The translations under genes and the position numbers were made by a program. Below, one piece after another: positions 26,033 through 36,473 of a stretch of 64,000 nt of DNA; within the stretch, counting starts at the first letter, position 1, and each line of letters opens with the position of its first letter. The DNA comes from Planctomycetes bacterium UBA2386 (GTDB taxonomy: Bacteria > Planctomycetota > UBA1135 > UBA2386), in NCBI GenBank assembly GCA_002343845.1, contig DDSQ01000172.1:20092-84091 (forward strand), given 5' to 3'. Under the pieces are notes generated by a model. That model was not told where the DNA came from and did no database searches. It saw nothing but the letters and a program-made list of their open reading frames with translations.

Positions 26033-27163
26033 TCAGGGCACCTGCCCGCGCCGCAGCATCGCCAGGGGATAGAACGTGCCACGCCAGCGCACGCCGCCCT
26101 GACGCAGCGTGATCCACGTCGAGCGCAGCAGTGCTATCGGCAACAGGCAGCGCGTCACCGGCACGAGCGCCCCGGCGAACGCCGACCACTGCATGCGGCG
26201 AGCGAACGCCATTCCAGGCAGCGCGCCGCCGCACCACGCCACGAACGGCAACCAGCCGAGCGGTCCGGCGAGCCACGGGCCCGCGACCGAGGCCCCGACC
26301 AGCAGTACGAACAGCGCGATCGCGCCGAACGCGACGGCCGTGCGGTAGCGCAGCACCGCGAACATGTTCTTGGTCGTCACGGCGAGCAGCTGCCGCGGCG
26401 TGCCGCCCCAGTCGATGGCGAGGTCGTTCGCGGCGAACCACACGCGCGTTCGGAACCCGGCGCGGAACAAGAGGCACCCGAGCCAGACGTCGTCGACGAC
26501 TTCGAGACGCAGCGGCAGGTGTCCGCCGATCGCCCGCCAGGCATCGGTGCGCACGAGGTTGAACGCGCCGGTGCCGACGAAGCTGCGTTGGGGGGTGTCG
26601 TTCACCGCCGCCACCCGGCGCAGGATCGTCAGGTGGAACGCCAGCAGGCACGCGCGGCCGAGGAACGTGGTGCCGCGGTGCGTCGGCAGCAGCGACACGT
26701 GGTGCGCGCCGTCGCGTTCGGCTCCGGCGATCGCGCGCGCCAGCGTGTCCTCGCGCATCTGCGCATCGCCGTCGGTGAACAGGATCCAGCGGGTCGCGAC
26801 GTTCGCCGCGCCCTGTTGCAGGGCGTGGGACTTGCCGAGCCACTCGGGCGGCAGCTCGCGCACCGTGACGATCGTCAGCCGGTCGTCGGCCGCCGCGAGG
26901 CGCGCCAGCGTGGTCGCCGTGCCGTCCCTGCTGCGGTCGTCGACCACGATCACGCGCAGCCGCACGTGCCGTTGCTGCAACAGCCTCGTCACCGACGCGA
27001 CGACGTGGGCCTCGTCGTCGCGCACTGCCATGACCACCGTGACCTCCGGCTCGGGAGCCGCAGGGGGCAGCCCGGGCAGGACGCGCAGCCGCCGGATCGC
27101 CCCCAGGTCGTGCAGCACGAGCAGCACCCAAGGCACCGCCAGCGCGATCGGCCACCACCACAT
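26033..27163 (-). CDS. Membrane-bound family 2 glycosyltransferase (HpnB/CruC-like)
   Basis: This 376-residue protein has an N-terminal membrane helix (WWWPIALAVPWVLLVL), a GT2 domain with VVDDRSRDGTAT, the metal-binding LFTDGDAQM and the catalytic-region VVDDVWLGCLL, then three or four C-terminal membrane helices (IALFVLLVGASVA, GWLPFVAWCGGALPG). This layout is shared by hopanoid-associated HpnB and carotenoid glucosyltransferases, so a lipid or carotenoid acceptor is likely but not proven. It lies downstream of the ABC-F gene on the same strand, 20 bases away. Confidence 0.72.
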   Translation of the reverse strand: MWWWPIALAVPWVLLVLHDLGAIRRLRVLPGLPPAAPEPEVTVVMAVRDDEAHVVASVTRLLQQRHVRLRVIVVDDRSRDGTATTLARLAAADDRLTIVTVRELPPEWLGKSHALQQGAANVATRWILFTDGDAQMREDTLARAIAGAERDGAHHVSLLPTHRGTTFLGRACLLAFHLTILRRVAAVNDTPQRSFVGTGAFNLVRTDAWRAIGGHLPLRLEVVDDVWLGCLLFRAGFRTRVWFAANDLAIDWGGTPRQLLAVTTKNMFAVLRYRTAVAFGAIALFVLLVGASVAGPWLAGPLGWLPFVAWCGGALPGMAFARRMQWSAFAGALVPVTRCLLPIALLRSTWITLRQGGVRWRGTFYPLAMLRRGQVP

Positions 27164-27183
27164 GCGCGTGTTCTACCGCGCGC

Positions 27184-28815
<1,632 letters not shown>

Positions 28816-28826
28816 CGGGGGCGAAC

Positions 28827-28832
28827 AGGATA
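28827..28832 (-). promoter_or_regulatory. -10-like hexamer of the ABC-F gene
   Basis: TATCCT on the minus strand, eleven bases before the ATG at 28815. Confidence 0.35.
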
Positions 28833-28861
28833 GCGACTGGCCGCGTCGGAACGTCGACGAC

Positions 28862-28867
28862 TATCCT
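28862..28867 (+). promoter_or_regulatory. -10-like hexamer of the YjbR-like gene
   Basis: TATCCT lies ten bases before the ATG at 28878. With the minus-strand copy at 28827 it marks two divergent promoters only 30 bases apart. Confidence 0.35.
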
Positions 28868-28877
28868 CCTGCGACCG

Positions 28878-29210
28878 ATGGCCAACCTGGACCGCATCGC
28901 CCGAGCGTTGCCCGGAGTCGAGACCGGCATCGCCTGTGCCGGCACGAGCATCGAGAGCCGGACCTACAAGGTCGGCGGCAAGGCGTTCCTGTTCGTGTCG
29001 TCCAAGGACGTGCGGCTCAAACTCGGTGCGTCCGCCGCCGACGCGAAGAAGCGTGGGTTCGAAGTGGGCGCCAGCCTCTGGGTGAAGTTGCTTCGGGCGT
29101 CGTTGCCGCCGGACCGGGTGCTCGCGAAGTGGATTGCCGAGAGCCACGCGTTGATGGTGAGCCCGCCGGCTCGCGCCAAACGCGCACCGCGCAAGGCGCG
29201 CGGCGCGTGA
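28878..29210 (+). CDS. MmcQ/YjbR-like small protein
   Basis: This 110-residue protein begins ANLDRIARALPGVETGIAC, matching the start of the MmcQ/YjbR fold, and contains VGGKAFLFVSSKDVRLKL in the position of the family's central sheet. It ends in a basic tail (RAKRAPRKARG). The family resembles double-stranded DNA-binding proteins, but its role is undefined. It is divergent from the ABC-F gene and convergent with the lipoprotein gene. The assignment is moderate because the sequence is short. Confidence 0.6.
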   Translation: MANLDRIARALPGVETGIACAGTSIESRTYKVGGKAFLFVSSKDVRLKLGASAADAKKRGFEVGASLWVKLLRASLPPDRVLAKWIAESHALMVSPPARAKRAPRKARGA

Positions 29211-29244
29211 GCGATGCCGGCTGAGAGACGCGGCGGGCGGGCGT

Positions 29245-30234
29245 TCAGCGCGATCGGCTGTCGGTGATCATCGAACCGAGCGATTCGGCATCGCTGCTGG
29301 TGCGCGCCCACGCGGCGAAGTTCGCCGCCATCGCCGTCGGTTCTCCGGCCGTCGCCATGACGATCGGCAGCCCGAACGGGTAGTAGCCGTTGCCGAAGGC
29401 CTCGACGCTCGGCGGGTTCCAGTCGATCTGCAGCAGGCGCATGCCCTGCGGCAGCGACTGCCCGGTGATACGCACGACGGCGATCGACCCGGGGCGCTGG
29501 AGCTGGCGCACGAGTTCGCCGTCGTGGGCTGGCACGGAGTCACGGCCGAACGGATCGCCCGGGATCATCGCCATCGCCGCCCGATCGCGCACGGCGCGAT
29601 CGCTCGGCACGAACGCGACGACGTTGCCGCCCTCGCAGCCGAGCTCGCTCCACGTCGCGACCTGCCCCGCGAGCACGCTGCGCATCTGCGCGCGCGTCAG
29701 CGAGCGCAGCGCGCTCTTCTGCGCGACGGCGAGGCCGAACAGCTCGACGCCGAGCCGCGTCTGCCGCAGGCCCGCTTCGACATCGGCGGCCGCAAGGGCG
29801 CTGCCGAGGATCGCGAAGTCGCAGCGGCCGAGCAGCAGCGACGCGACGGCGTCGCGGTCGGTCACGAGCGAGCTCTGCAGCGCGAGCTGGCCGCCGCCGG
29901 CGAAGCGTCCGAGCACGCCGGCATCGATCACGTGTCCGGCGTCGCGGCCGACGGCGATGCGCACGGTCGGCGCGTGGCCCGGGAGCAGTGCGGACTCGGC
30001 CAGCGGCGTGGGTGTTGGCAGAGCGGCGTGGTAGCCGGCGTCGCGGGACTCCAGCGAAACCGAAGCGGCCACCAGCACGGCGGGTTCTTCCGCCGGCATC
30101 CGGTCGCAGCCGAGCTGTCGCGCGATGATGCGCGGATCCGGGTCGGCGCCGCCGGTGCAGGCGCCAAGTCCGGCGAACAACCAGGCCCAACGCCGCTGCC
30201 GGTGGCAGGCGGCCTTCGTCGTGTTTCTCCCCAT
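29245..30234 (-). CDS. Phosphate-binding-like periplasmic lipoprotein
   Basis: This 329-residue protein has a basic start, a hydrophobic stretch and a lipobox (GLGAC, Cys26), so it should be a lipoprotein. The following region has the PstS-like periplasmic binding pattern: VRIAVGRDAGHVIDAGVLG, DRDAVASLLLGRCDFAILG, LTRAQMRSVLAGQVATWSELG, and IDWNPPSVEAFGNGYYPFGLP near the C-terminus. This class binds phosphate or similar anions, but no pstCAB genes lie nearby, so it may be a sensor or orphan binder. It is divergent from the vitamin B6 operon. Confidence 0.65.
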   Translation of the reverse strand: MGRNTTKAACHRQRRWAWLFAGLGACTGGADPDPRIIARQLGCDRMPAEEPAVLVAASVSLESRDAGYHAALPTPTPLAESALLPGHAPTVRIAVGRDAGHVIDAGVLGRFAGGGQLALQSSLVTDRDAVASLLLGRCDFAILGSALAAADVEAGLRQTRLGVELFGLAVAQKSALRSLTRAQMRSVLAGQVATWSELGCEGGNVVAFVPSDRAVRDRAAMAMIPGDPFGRDSVPAHDGELVRQLQRPGSIAVVRITGQSLPQGMRLLQIDWNPPSVEAFGNGYYPFGLPIVMATAGEPTAMAANFAAWARTSSDAESLGSMITDSRSR

Positions 30235-30517
30235 GTCCCCCTCGCTGTCGCGCTATCGAACAGCGGCTCGAGACGATGTCGGGAGATGCGACACTCGAAC
30301 CGGGATCGCCTCGTTGCGATGGGCGGCTCGTGGCTGCGACAAACCGTCGCCGCGAACTCAAGGACCCGTCGAGCGGGCGCGCCAAGGGTGCGGGTCGGCG
30401 TGTTCGGGTTGGCCTGGGACCGGGGGACCGCCCTCCGGTCCCGGAGTGAAACACCGCCCCGGGCCTGGCCCGGGCAGCGAGCGCCGTGCGAGCTCGCTGG
30501 CTCGGTGGGCCCGCCGT
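30235..30517. other. Non-coding region between the lipoprotein and pdxR
   Basis: These bases are part of a 339-base gap and hold no convincing gene. Two GC hairpins are visible: GGGACCGG (30416-30423) with CCGGTCCC (30435-30442), and CCCGGGCC with GGCCCGGG further on. They lie in front of the pdxR promoter and could mark the end of an upstream transcript or a regulatory leader. No tRNA or riboswitch fold was recognised. Confidence 0.4.
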
Positions 30518-30560
30518 GACAATATGTACCCGTTGACGATCCAAGATTGTCCGGTACATG
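30518..30560 (+). promoter_or_regulatory. pdxR promoter overlapped by compound inverted repeat
   Basis: GACAAT (30518-30523) followed by ATGTACC (30524-30530) is mirrored by ATTGTC (30546-30551) and GGTACAT (30553-30559). Between the arms lies TTGACG (30533-30538), a good -35, and after 16 bases TACATG (30555-30560), a plausible -10. The -10 lies inside the right arm, so a bound regulator would touch the polymerase site. This is the expected layout for a MocR/PdxR autoregulated promoter. The repeats are seen; the binding is inferred. Confidence 0.6.
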
Positions 30561-30573
30561 TCCACGCCCACTC

Positions 30574-32064
30574 GTGCCGACCTTCCTCCCCGAACTCGAT
30601 CGCGCCGCCGCCACCTCGCTGGCGACCCAGATCGCCGGCTTCTACGTCCAGGCGATCGGCGACGGGCGCATGCGCGCCGGGGAACGGCTGCCACCGATCC
30701 GCGCCGTCGCCAGCGCCTGCGACGTCACGCGCGCGACGGTGCAGGACGCCTACCGCCTGCTCGCCGAGCGCGGCCTGGTCGAGGGCACCGTCGGTCGCGG
30801 CACCGTGGTGCTCGCTGGCGGCACCCGCGGCGAGGCGACAGAGGCCGCGCGCCCGTTGAGTGCCTACGCCGAAGCGGCGCTGCGCCGCTCGCGCGAGATG
30901 CCGGGTGCCCCGCCGCTGCCGCCCGGGCGCGCGCCGGTTGCGAACTTCGCCGAGCTGGCGCCGGACGGCGATCGCTTCCCGGTCGATGCCTGGCGCGCCG
31001 CGATGGACGCCGTGCTGCAGCAGCGCGGTGGTGCGTTGCTCGGCTACGGCAACGCCGCGAACGGGCTGCCCGAACTGCGCGCGATGCTCGCCGAGCGCGC
31101 GCGCGACGTCGATCCTGGCCTCGGCCCCGACGACATCCTGGTCACCGCTGGTGCGCAGCAAGCGCTCGACCTCGTGCTGCGCACGTTCTGCGCGCCGGGC
31201 GACACCGTCGTCGTCACGTTGCCGAGCTACCACCAGATGCACGGTCTGTTGCGCGCGCACGGCCTGCACGTCGTGCAGGTGCCGTGGACGCCGGCGGGGC
31301 TCGATCTCGCCGTGCTCGAACGGGCGCTGCAGCGGCAGCCGGTGCGGCTCGTCTACCTGATGCCGACGTTCCACAACCCGACCGGCCGCTCGCTCGATCG
31401 CGCGCAGCGGCAGGCGTTGTTGGACGTCGTTGCCCGCACGTCGGTGCCGATCGTCGAGGACGAGTACCAGAGCTCGCTGCGCACGCGCGGCAAGGCGGCT
31501 CCGACGTTGCGCTCGCTCGATCCGCGCGGCCTCACCGTCACGGTGTCGACCGTGAGCAAGGAGCTGTTCCCCGCGCTGCGCATCGGCTGGATCGCCGGTG
31601 CACCCGCGTTGCTGGAGCCGATGGGCGCGGTGAAGCGCTTCATGGACCTCGAGACGAGCCCGTTGCTGCAGGCAGCACTGGTCGAGTTCGTCGCGAAGGG
31701 CCACCTCGACGCCTACGCGACGAAGCTGCGTGCCGAACTGCGCGCGCGCCACGAGGCGCTGCAGCGCGCCTGCCGAGCGCACCTGCCGCCCGGCTGCACG
31801 ATCACCGATCCCGACGGCGGCTTCGTCGCCTGGCTCGAACTGCCCGAGCCCGGCCACGGCGAACGGCTCGCCGAGCTCGCCGCCGAACGCGGCGTGCGTG
31901 TCGTGCCGGGGCGCGTGTTCGACCTGCACGGCCAACCGTCGCGCGGCGTGCGCCTGTCGTTGACGCGCTCCGACACTCGCCAGATCGACGCCGGCATCGC
32001 CGTGCTCGCCGACTGCGCCCGCACCATCACCGCACCGGCCGGCGCGGCCCGCACCTTCCTCTGA
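30574..32064 (+). CDS. pdxR: MocR/PdxR-type regulator (GntR HTH plus aminotransferase domain)
   Basis: This 496-residue protein starts with a winged-helix GntR domain ([37 protein letters not shown]) followed by a fold-type I aminotransferase domain with the PLP lysine in [16 protein letters not shown]. MocR/PdxR proteins sense PLP and control pdxST. I chose the GTG at 30574, 13 bases after the -10 box; a TTG at 30547 lies inside the promoter and is unlikely. pdxS follows after 26 bases on the same strand, which supports the PdxR role strongly. The symbol is inferred from context. Confidence 0.82.
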   Translation: MPTFLPELDRAAATSLATQIAGFYVQAIGDGRMRAGERLPPIRAVASACDVTRATVQDAYRLLAERGLVEGTVGRGTVVLAGGTRGEATEAARPLSAYAEAALRRSREMPGAPPLPPGRAPVANFAELAPDGDRFPVDAWRAAMDAVLQQRGGALLGYGNAANGLPELRAMLAERARDVDPGLGPDDILVTAGAQQALDLVLRTFCAPGDTVVVTLPSYHQMHGLLRAHGLHVVQVPWTPAGLDLAVLERALQRQPVRLVYLMPTFHNPTGRSLDRAQRQALLDVVARTSVPIVEDEYQSSLRTRGKAAPTLRSLDPRGLTVTVSTVSKELFPALRIGWIAGAPALLEPMGAVKRFMDLETSPLLQAALVEFVAKGHLDAYATKLRAELRARHEALQRACRAHLPPGCTITDPDGGFVAWLELPEPGHGERLAELAAERGVRVVPGRVFDLHGQPSRGVRLSLTRSDTRQIDAGIAVLADCARTITAPAGAARTFL

Positions 32065-32090
32065 CTCTCCTCCCCAACGCAGCCACTGTC

Positions 32091-33008
32091 ATGACCAGCA
32101 AGAATCCACTCCCCAAGGTCCCCGGCTTCACCGCCGAAGAACTCGTCAGCAAGATCGGCTTCTGCGAGCAGCTCAAGGGCGGCGTCATCATGGACGTCGT
32201 CAACGCCGACCAGGCGCGCATCGCCGAGGAGGCGGGTGCGTGCGCGGTGATGGCGCTCGAACGCGTGCCTGCCGACATCCGCAAACACGGCGGCGTCGCG
32301 CGCGCCAGCGACCCGGGGATGATCGCCGAGATCCAGAAGGCCGTGAGCATCCCGGTCATGGCGAAGGTGCGCATCGGCCACTTCGTCGAGGCGCAGATGC
32401 TCGAAGCGATGGAGGTCGACTGCATCGACGAGAGCGAAGTGCTCACGCCCGCGGACGAGCAGTTCCACGTCGACAAGCGCGGCTTCAAGACGCCGTTCGT
32501 CTGCGGTTGCCGCGATCTCGGCGAGGCCCTGCGGCGCATCCACGAAGGGGCGGCGATGATCCGCACCAAGGGCGAAGCCGGCACCGGCAACGTCGTCGAG
32601 GCGGTGCGGCACATGCGCGCGCTGCTGTCGCAGATCCGCGAGCTGCGCGGCATGGACGAGAAGCAGATCGAGAAGAGGGCGACCGAACTGCGCGTGCCGG
32701 CCGAGCTCGTCGCCTGGGTCGCCGAGAGCCAGAAGCTGCCGGTGCCGAACTTCTCGGCCGGCGGCGTCGCCACGCCCGCCGACGCGGCGTTGATGATGCA
32801 GCTCGGCGCCGAGGCGGTGTTCGTCGGCTCGGGCATCTTCAAGTCCGGCGATCCGGCGAAGCGCGCGCGGGCGATCGTGCGCGCGGTGACGCACTTCGAG
32901 GATCCGAAAGTGCTCGTGGAAGTGAGCAAGGGACTCGGCGAGCCGATGGTCGGCATCAACCTCGACACGCTGCCGCCGAACGAACGGCTCGCCAGCCGTG
33001 GCATCTGA
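32091..33008 (+). CDS. pdxS: Pyridoxal 5'-phosphate synthase, PdxS subunit
   Basis: This 305-residue TIM barrel builds PLP from ribose 5-phosphate, glyceraldehyde 3-phosphate and ammonia. It shows [20 protein letters not shown] at the start of the barrel, [11 protein letters not shown], the lysine-bearing [14 protein letters not shown], and the phosphate site [16 protein letters not shown]. The length is normal. It follows the regulator gene and its last bases overlap the pdxT start by 11, so subunits are made together. PdxS forms a dodecamer with PdxT. Confidence 0.96.
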   Translation: MTSKNPLPKVPGFTAEELVSKIGFCEQLKGGVIMDVVNADQARIAEEAGACAVMALERVPADIRKHGGVARASDPGMIAEIQKAVSIPVMAKVRIGHFVEAQMLEAMEVDCIDESEVLTPADEQFHVDKRGFKTPFVCGCRDLGEALRRIHEGAAMIRTKGEAGTGNVVEAVRHMRALLSQIRELRGMDEKQIEKRATELRVPAELVAWVAESQKLPVPNFSAGGVATPADAALMMQLGAEAVFVGSGIFKSGDPAKRARAIVRAVTHFEDPKVLVEVSKGLGEPMVGINLDTLPPNERLASRGI

Positions 33009-33618
33009 GGCGCCGATCGACGACGCGCCGCTGGTCGGCGTGCTCGCGCTGCAAGGCGACTTCCTCGATCACGAGGCGGCGCTGCACGCGGAGGGGCTGC
33101 GCACGCGCCAGGTGCGCGCGGCCGTCGATCTCGCCTCTCTCGACGGGATCGTGCTGCCGGGCGGCGAGAGCACGACGATGCTGACGCTGCTCGGCGTCGA
33201 AGGGCTGTGGGAACCGCTCGGCGTGGCGCTGCGCAGCGGCGTGCCGGTGTTCGCGACGTGCGCCGGGCTGATCCTGCTGGCGGAGCGCGTCGTGAGCCCG
33301 GAGCAGCGCAGCTACGGCGTGCTGCCCCTGACCGTGGTGCGCAACGGCTACGGGCGGCAGTTCCACTCGGGCACGTTCGCCATCGCGAGCGACGTGTTGC
33401 CGCCGGGCACGACGGGCACGTTCATCCGCGCGCCGCGCATCACGGCCGTGGGCGAGGGCGTCGAAGTGCTCGCGCGCCGCGGTGAGGATCCGGTGCTGGT
33501 GCAGAAGGGACCGGTGCTCGCGGCGTGCTTCCATCCGGAGCTGCAGGAAGAGCATCCGGTCGTCGCGCGCTTCGCGGCGATGGTGCGCGAGCATCGTGCC
33601 GCAGGGGTCGGGCGATGA
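32998..33618 (+). CDS. pdxT: Pyridoxal 5'-phosphate synthase, PdxT glutaminase subunit
   Basis: The protein has 206 residues. The class I glutaminase core has [11 protein letters not shown], the nucleophile Cys in [13 protein letters not shown], and the His-x-Glu pair in [12 protein letters not shown]. It frees ammonia from glutamine and feeds it to PdxS. The GTG start lies inside the end of pdxS (11-base overlap). The stop overlaps the acetyltransferase start (ATGA). All catalytic residues are present. Confidence 0.95.
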   Translation: MASEAPIDDAPLVGVLALQGDFLDHEAALHAEGLRTRQVRAAVDLASLDGIVLPGGESTTMLTLLGVEGLWEPLGVALRSGVPVFATCAGLILLAERVVSPEQRSYGVLPLTVVRNGYGRQFHSGTFAIASDVLPPGTTGTFIRAPRITAVGEGVEVLARRGEDPVLVQKGPVLAACFHPELQEEHPVVARFAAMVREHRAAGVGR

Positions 33619-34019
33619 ACGTCGTCTACGCCGTCGAACCGGCGTTGTCGGCGGGCGAGTTCGTCGACGTGCTGCGTCGCTCCACACTCGCCGAACGCCG
33701 GCCGGTCGCCGACGCCGCGCGCATCGCGGGCATGCTGCAGAACGCGGATCTCGTGCTGACGGCCCGGGACGAACGTGGAGTGCTCGTCGGTGTGTCGCGC
33801 GCGATCACCGACTTCCACTACTGCACCTACCTGTCGGACCTCGCAGTCGATGTCGCCTGCCAGCGGCGCGGCATCGGCAAGGAGCTGATCGCGCGCACCC
33901 ACGCCGCCGCCGGTCTGCAGACGTCGTTGATCCTGCTCGCCGCGCCGGCGGCACGCGACTACTACGGCCACATCGGCATGCAGAAGAACGACGCGTGCTG
34001 GGTGGTGCCGCGACGCTGA
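33615..34019 (+). CDS. GNAT family acetyltransferase in the pdx operon
   Basis: This 134-residue protein has the GNAT acetyl-CoA-binding motif in [21 protein letters not shown] and the usual final strand [12 protein letters not shown]. It transfers acetyl from acetyl-CoA to an unknown amine. Its ATG overlaps the pdxT stop, so it is co-translated with the B6 enzymes. A link to PLP metabolism is suggested only by position. The first residues ([16 protein letters not shown]) are typical for the fold. Confidence 0.78.
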   Translation: MNVVYAVEPALSAGEFVDVLRRSTLAERRPVADAARIAGMLQNADLVLTARDERGVLVGVSRAITDFHYCTYLSDLAVDVACQRRGIGKELIARTHAAAGLQTSLILLAAPAARDYYGHIGMQKNDACWVVPRR

Positions 34020-34193
34020 CGTTCCGCGACGAGTCGGCGGCGCCGCTGCGCTGGCGCCGGGACTTCGATCGGCCAGCGGCGACCGCCCTTCGCGTAGGGG
34101 CGGGTTCCGGGGTCACCGCGCCCGCGTAAGCGGCGTCCAGCGGTCGCGAACGCCGCCGCCATCGTTACCATCCTGCGCCCTCTCCCGCCCTCG

Positions 34194-35195
34194 ATGTCCG
34201 CACCCATCCGCGTCGTCTCCTTTGGCCTTGGCCCGATCGGCCTGGCTGCCGCCCGCCTCGCCCTCCAGAAGACCACCGTCCAGCTCGTCGGCGCGATCGA
34301 CATCGATCCCGCGAAGATCGGGCAGGACCTCGGCGACCTGCTGGAACTCGGGCGCAAGACCGGGATCCTCGTCGAGGGCGACGCCGAGAAGGCGATGCGA
34401 CGGCTGCAGCCCGACGTGATGCTGCATTGCACCTCGAGCTTCATGCCGATGGTGAAGGACCAGCTGCTGCTCGCGGCGAAGTGCGGCGTCGACGTGGTGT
34501 CGTCGACCGAGGAACTGCTGGTGCCGGAGTTCCAGCACGAGGCGCTGGCCAAGGAACTGGACGCATCCGCGAAGGCCGGCGGCGTGTCGTTCCTCGGCAC
34601 GGGCGTCAACCCCGGCTACGCGATGGACTTCATCGCCGTCGTCGCGTCGGCAGTGACCTTCGACGTGCAGTCGGTGAAGTGCACGCGCGTCGTCGACGCC
34701 GCGACGCGACGGCTGCCCCTGCAGAAGAAGGTCGGTGCTGGCCTGACCAAGGCCCAGTTCCAGAAGCAGATGGCGACCGGCAAGTTCGGGCACATCGGCA
34801 TGCGCGAATCGGTGGCGCTGCTGGCGCGCGCGCTCGACTTCAAGGTCGAGCGCATCGGCCAGACGGTGGAGCCGGTGTTCGCCCCCGAGGACCTCAAGAC
34901 GCCGTTCCTCACCGTCAAGGAAGGCCAGGTCGCGGGCATCCGCAACCACGGCTACGGCTACATCGGCAAGCGTCCGGTGCTGCACCTCGACCTCGCGATG
35001 TACGTCGGCGCGCCCGACCCGCGCGACGAAGTCGTGCTCGAGAGCACCCCGCCGATCCACCTGAAGTTCCTCGGCGGCATCGCCGGTGACCAGGCGACGG
35101 CCGCGATCCTGGTGAACAACCTGCACGGCGTCGTGGCCGCGCCGCCCGGCCTGCGCACCGTGCTCGACGTCGCGCCGCCGCGTCTCTGCCGCTGA
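34194..35195 (+). CDS. Dihydrodipicolinate reductase-like NAD(P)H oxidoreductase
   Basis: This 333-residue protein starts with a Rossmann motif (VVSFGLGPIGLAAARLALQ), followed by VGAIDIDPAKIGQDLG and LHCTSSFMPMVKDQL. It resembles the DapB-like family that contains 2,4-diaminopentanoate dehydrogenase, not true DapB, which is shorter. LGTGVNPGYAMDF is the substrate-side motif of that family. The reaction is probably reductive amination or its reverse; the substrate is unknown. A TACCAT hexamer upstream may belong to its promoter. The gene stands alone. Confidence 0.7.
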   Translation: MSAPIRVVSFGLGPIGLAAARLALQKTTVQLVGAIDIDPAKIGQDLGDLLELGRKTGILVEGDAEKAMRRLQPDVMLHCTSSFMPMVKDQLLLAAKCGVDVVSSTEELLVPEFQHEALAKELDASAKAGGVSFLGTGVNPGYAMDFIAVVASAVTFDVQSVKCTRVVDAATRRLPLQKKVGAGLTKAQFQKQMATGKFGHIGMRESVALLARALDFKVERIGQTVEPVFAPEDLKTPFLTVKEGQVAGIRNHGYGYIGKRPVLHLDLAMYVGAPDPRDEVVLESTPPIHLKFLGGIAGDQATAAILVNNLHGVVAAPPGLRTVLDVAPPRLCR

Positions 35196-35243
35196 CGCCG
35201 CAGGCGATTTCGTGCCCGGGTTGGAGCCGGGCGCGTGGACGCC

Positions 35244-35249
35244 TACTGT
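35244..35249 (+). promoter_or_regulatory. -10-like hexamer of the carboxypeptidase-regulatory-like gene
   Basis: TACTGT lies seven bases before the ATG at 35257 and no ribosome-binding site is seen. Confidence 0.35.
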
Positions 35250-35256
35250 TGCCGCC

Positions 35257-36459
35257 ATGGCGCTTTCGCGGTTGCGACCATCGGTCTGGGTCGGCGCATG
35301 GACCCTGGTGGTGGTGGGCGTGTTCGTTGCGCGCGGCGACCTGCGCATCGCTTCGGCTGCCGAACGCGTCGCGGCCGAACGCGCACCCGGCCCGATCGTC
35401 GTGAAAGCGCGCAGCGCTCCGCGCCCGGCAGCGATCGTGCGGCAGCGTGGCCGCGTCTTCGACACGCGCGGGTTCCTCGTCGTCGGCGCCGAGATCGTGC
35501 CGATGCAAGGGCCGCCGCTGCGCAGCGACGGCGATGGCGCGTTCACGATCGAGTTGGCGCCCGGCAGCACGATCGACCTGCTGGTGCGCGCAGACGGCAT
35601 GCGCCCGACGTGGTGTCGCGCCAGCGATGGTTCCCCCGAACCGCTGTGCGTGAGCCTCGAGCCGGCAGCGCCGTGGGATCCGCCGGCGAAGGCGCCGGAG
35701 CCGCCGTCGACCCTGCGCGGCGAAGGCGTCGTGCGTGATGCGTTGGCGCGTCCGCTCGCGGGAGCCTTCGTGACCGCCGACGCGAGCGGCGTCTGGTCGC
35801 GCACCGACGACATCGGCCGCTTCGCCTTGCTGCTGCCGACGCCAGCGACGTCGCTGTTCGTGCATCATCCGGACGGCGGCGACAACGGCATGGGGTCCTA
35901 CGGCGTCGTTGCGAACCTCGTCGCGCAGCGCTCGAGCGGCGCAATGCCGGTGCCCGACGTGGTCGTCGGCCCGGCGACGGGCGTGCGCGGCATCGTGCGC
36001 GACTCGCGCGGCCACCCGGTCGCGGGCGTGCCGGTCGAGATCACGGGAGAAGGGCTGCAGCGGCTCGTCGAGACCGGGCCCGGCGGAGCGTTCCGCGCCG
36101 GCGGCCTGCCGCCGGGCAGCTACCGCGTGCATCCTGGCGCGTGGCGCGGCGCGATCGCCGCTCCGGCGTCCGTCGACCTCGGCGCCGAGCCCGTCGATCT
36201 CGATCTGCGGCTGGTGGCCGCGGACGAAGTGCGGCTGCGGGTCGTCGACGAGCGCGCGTCACCGGTCGCTGGCGTGATCGTGGCGACGATCATCGGCGAC
36301 GCGCGGCGCGGCATCGCGCGCACCGATGCGAACGGCTACGCCGCGGTGCCGCTCGCCGACGCGACGGGGTTCGACGTTCGCACCCCAGATCACCACGCGC
36401 CGGTTGTCGTTCGCCGCTTCGATGCGGACCCGGCGACGCTCGTCGTGGCGATGCCGTGA
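35257..36459 (+). CDS. Exported protein with carboxypeptidase regulatory-like domains
   Basis: The protein has 400 residues. The chosen ATG begins MALSRLRPSVWVGAWTLVVVGVFVARGD, a membrane anchor or signal. It then has three or four repeats of a transthyretin-like fold: RVFDTRGFLVVGAEIV, VVRDALARPLAGAFVTADASG, IVRDSRGHPVAGVPVEITG, RVVDERASPVAGVIVATI. These carboxypeptidase-D regulatory-like units are common in Planctomycetota and bind or scaffold at the cell surface. A GTG at 35212 is an alternative start. It is convergent with the DNRLRE gene, with a shared hairpin. Confidence 0.7.
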   Translation: MALSRLRPSVWVGAWTLVVVGVFVARGDLRIASAAERVAAERAPGPIVVKARSAPRPAAIVRQRGRVFDTRGFLVVGAEIVPMQGPPLRSDGDGAFTIELAPGSTIDLLVRADGMRPTWCRASDGSPEPLCVSLEPAAPWDPPAKAPEPPSTLRGEGVVRDALARPLAGAFVTADASGVWSRTDDIGRFALLLPTPATSLFVHHPDGGDNGMGSYGVVANLVAQRSSGAMPVPDVVVGPATGVRGIVRDSRGHPVAGVPVEITGEGLQRLVETGPGGAFRAGGLPPGSYRVHPGAWRGAIAAPASVDLGAEPVDLDLRLVAADEVRLRVVDERASPVAGVIVATIIGDARRGIARTDANGYAAVPLADATGFDVRTPDHHAPVVVRRFDADPATLVVAMP

Positions 36460-36473
36460 CCGGCAACGGTCAC
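36456..36473. terminator. Shared hairpin spanning two convergent stops
   Basis: A perfect 7-bp stem GTGACCG/CGGTCAC with a GCAA tetraloop covers both stop codons (TGA at 36457-36459 and the minus-strand stop at 36470-36472). It can act on both strands. Confidence 0.5.

Noticed and set aside
30280..30330. T-loop-like sequence on the minus strand (GGTTCGAGT)
   Set aside because: The flanking bases do not pair into a T-stem and no cloverleaf can be drawn.
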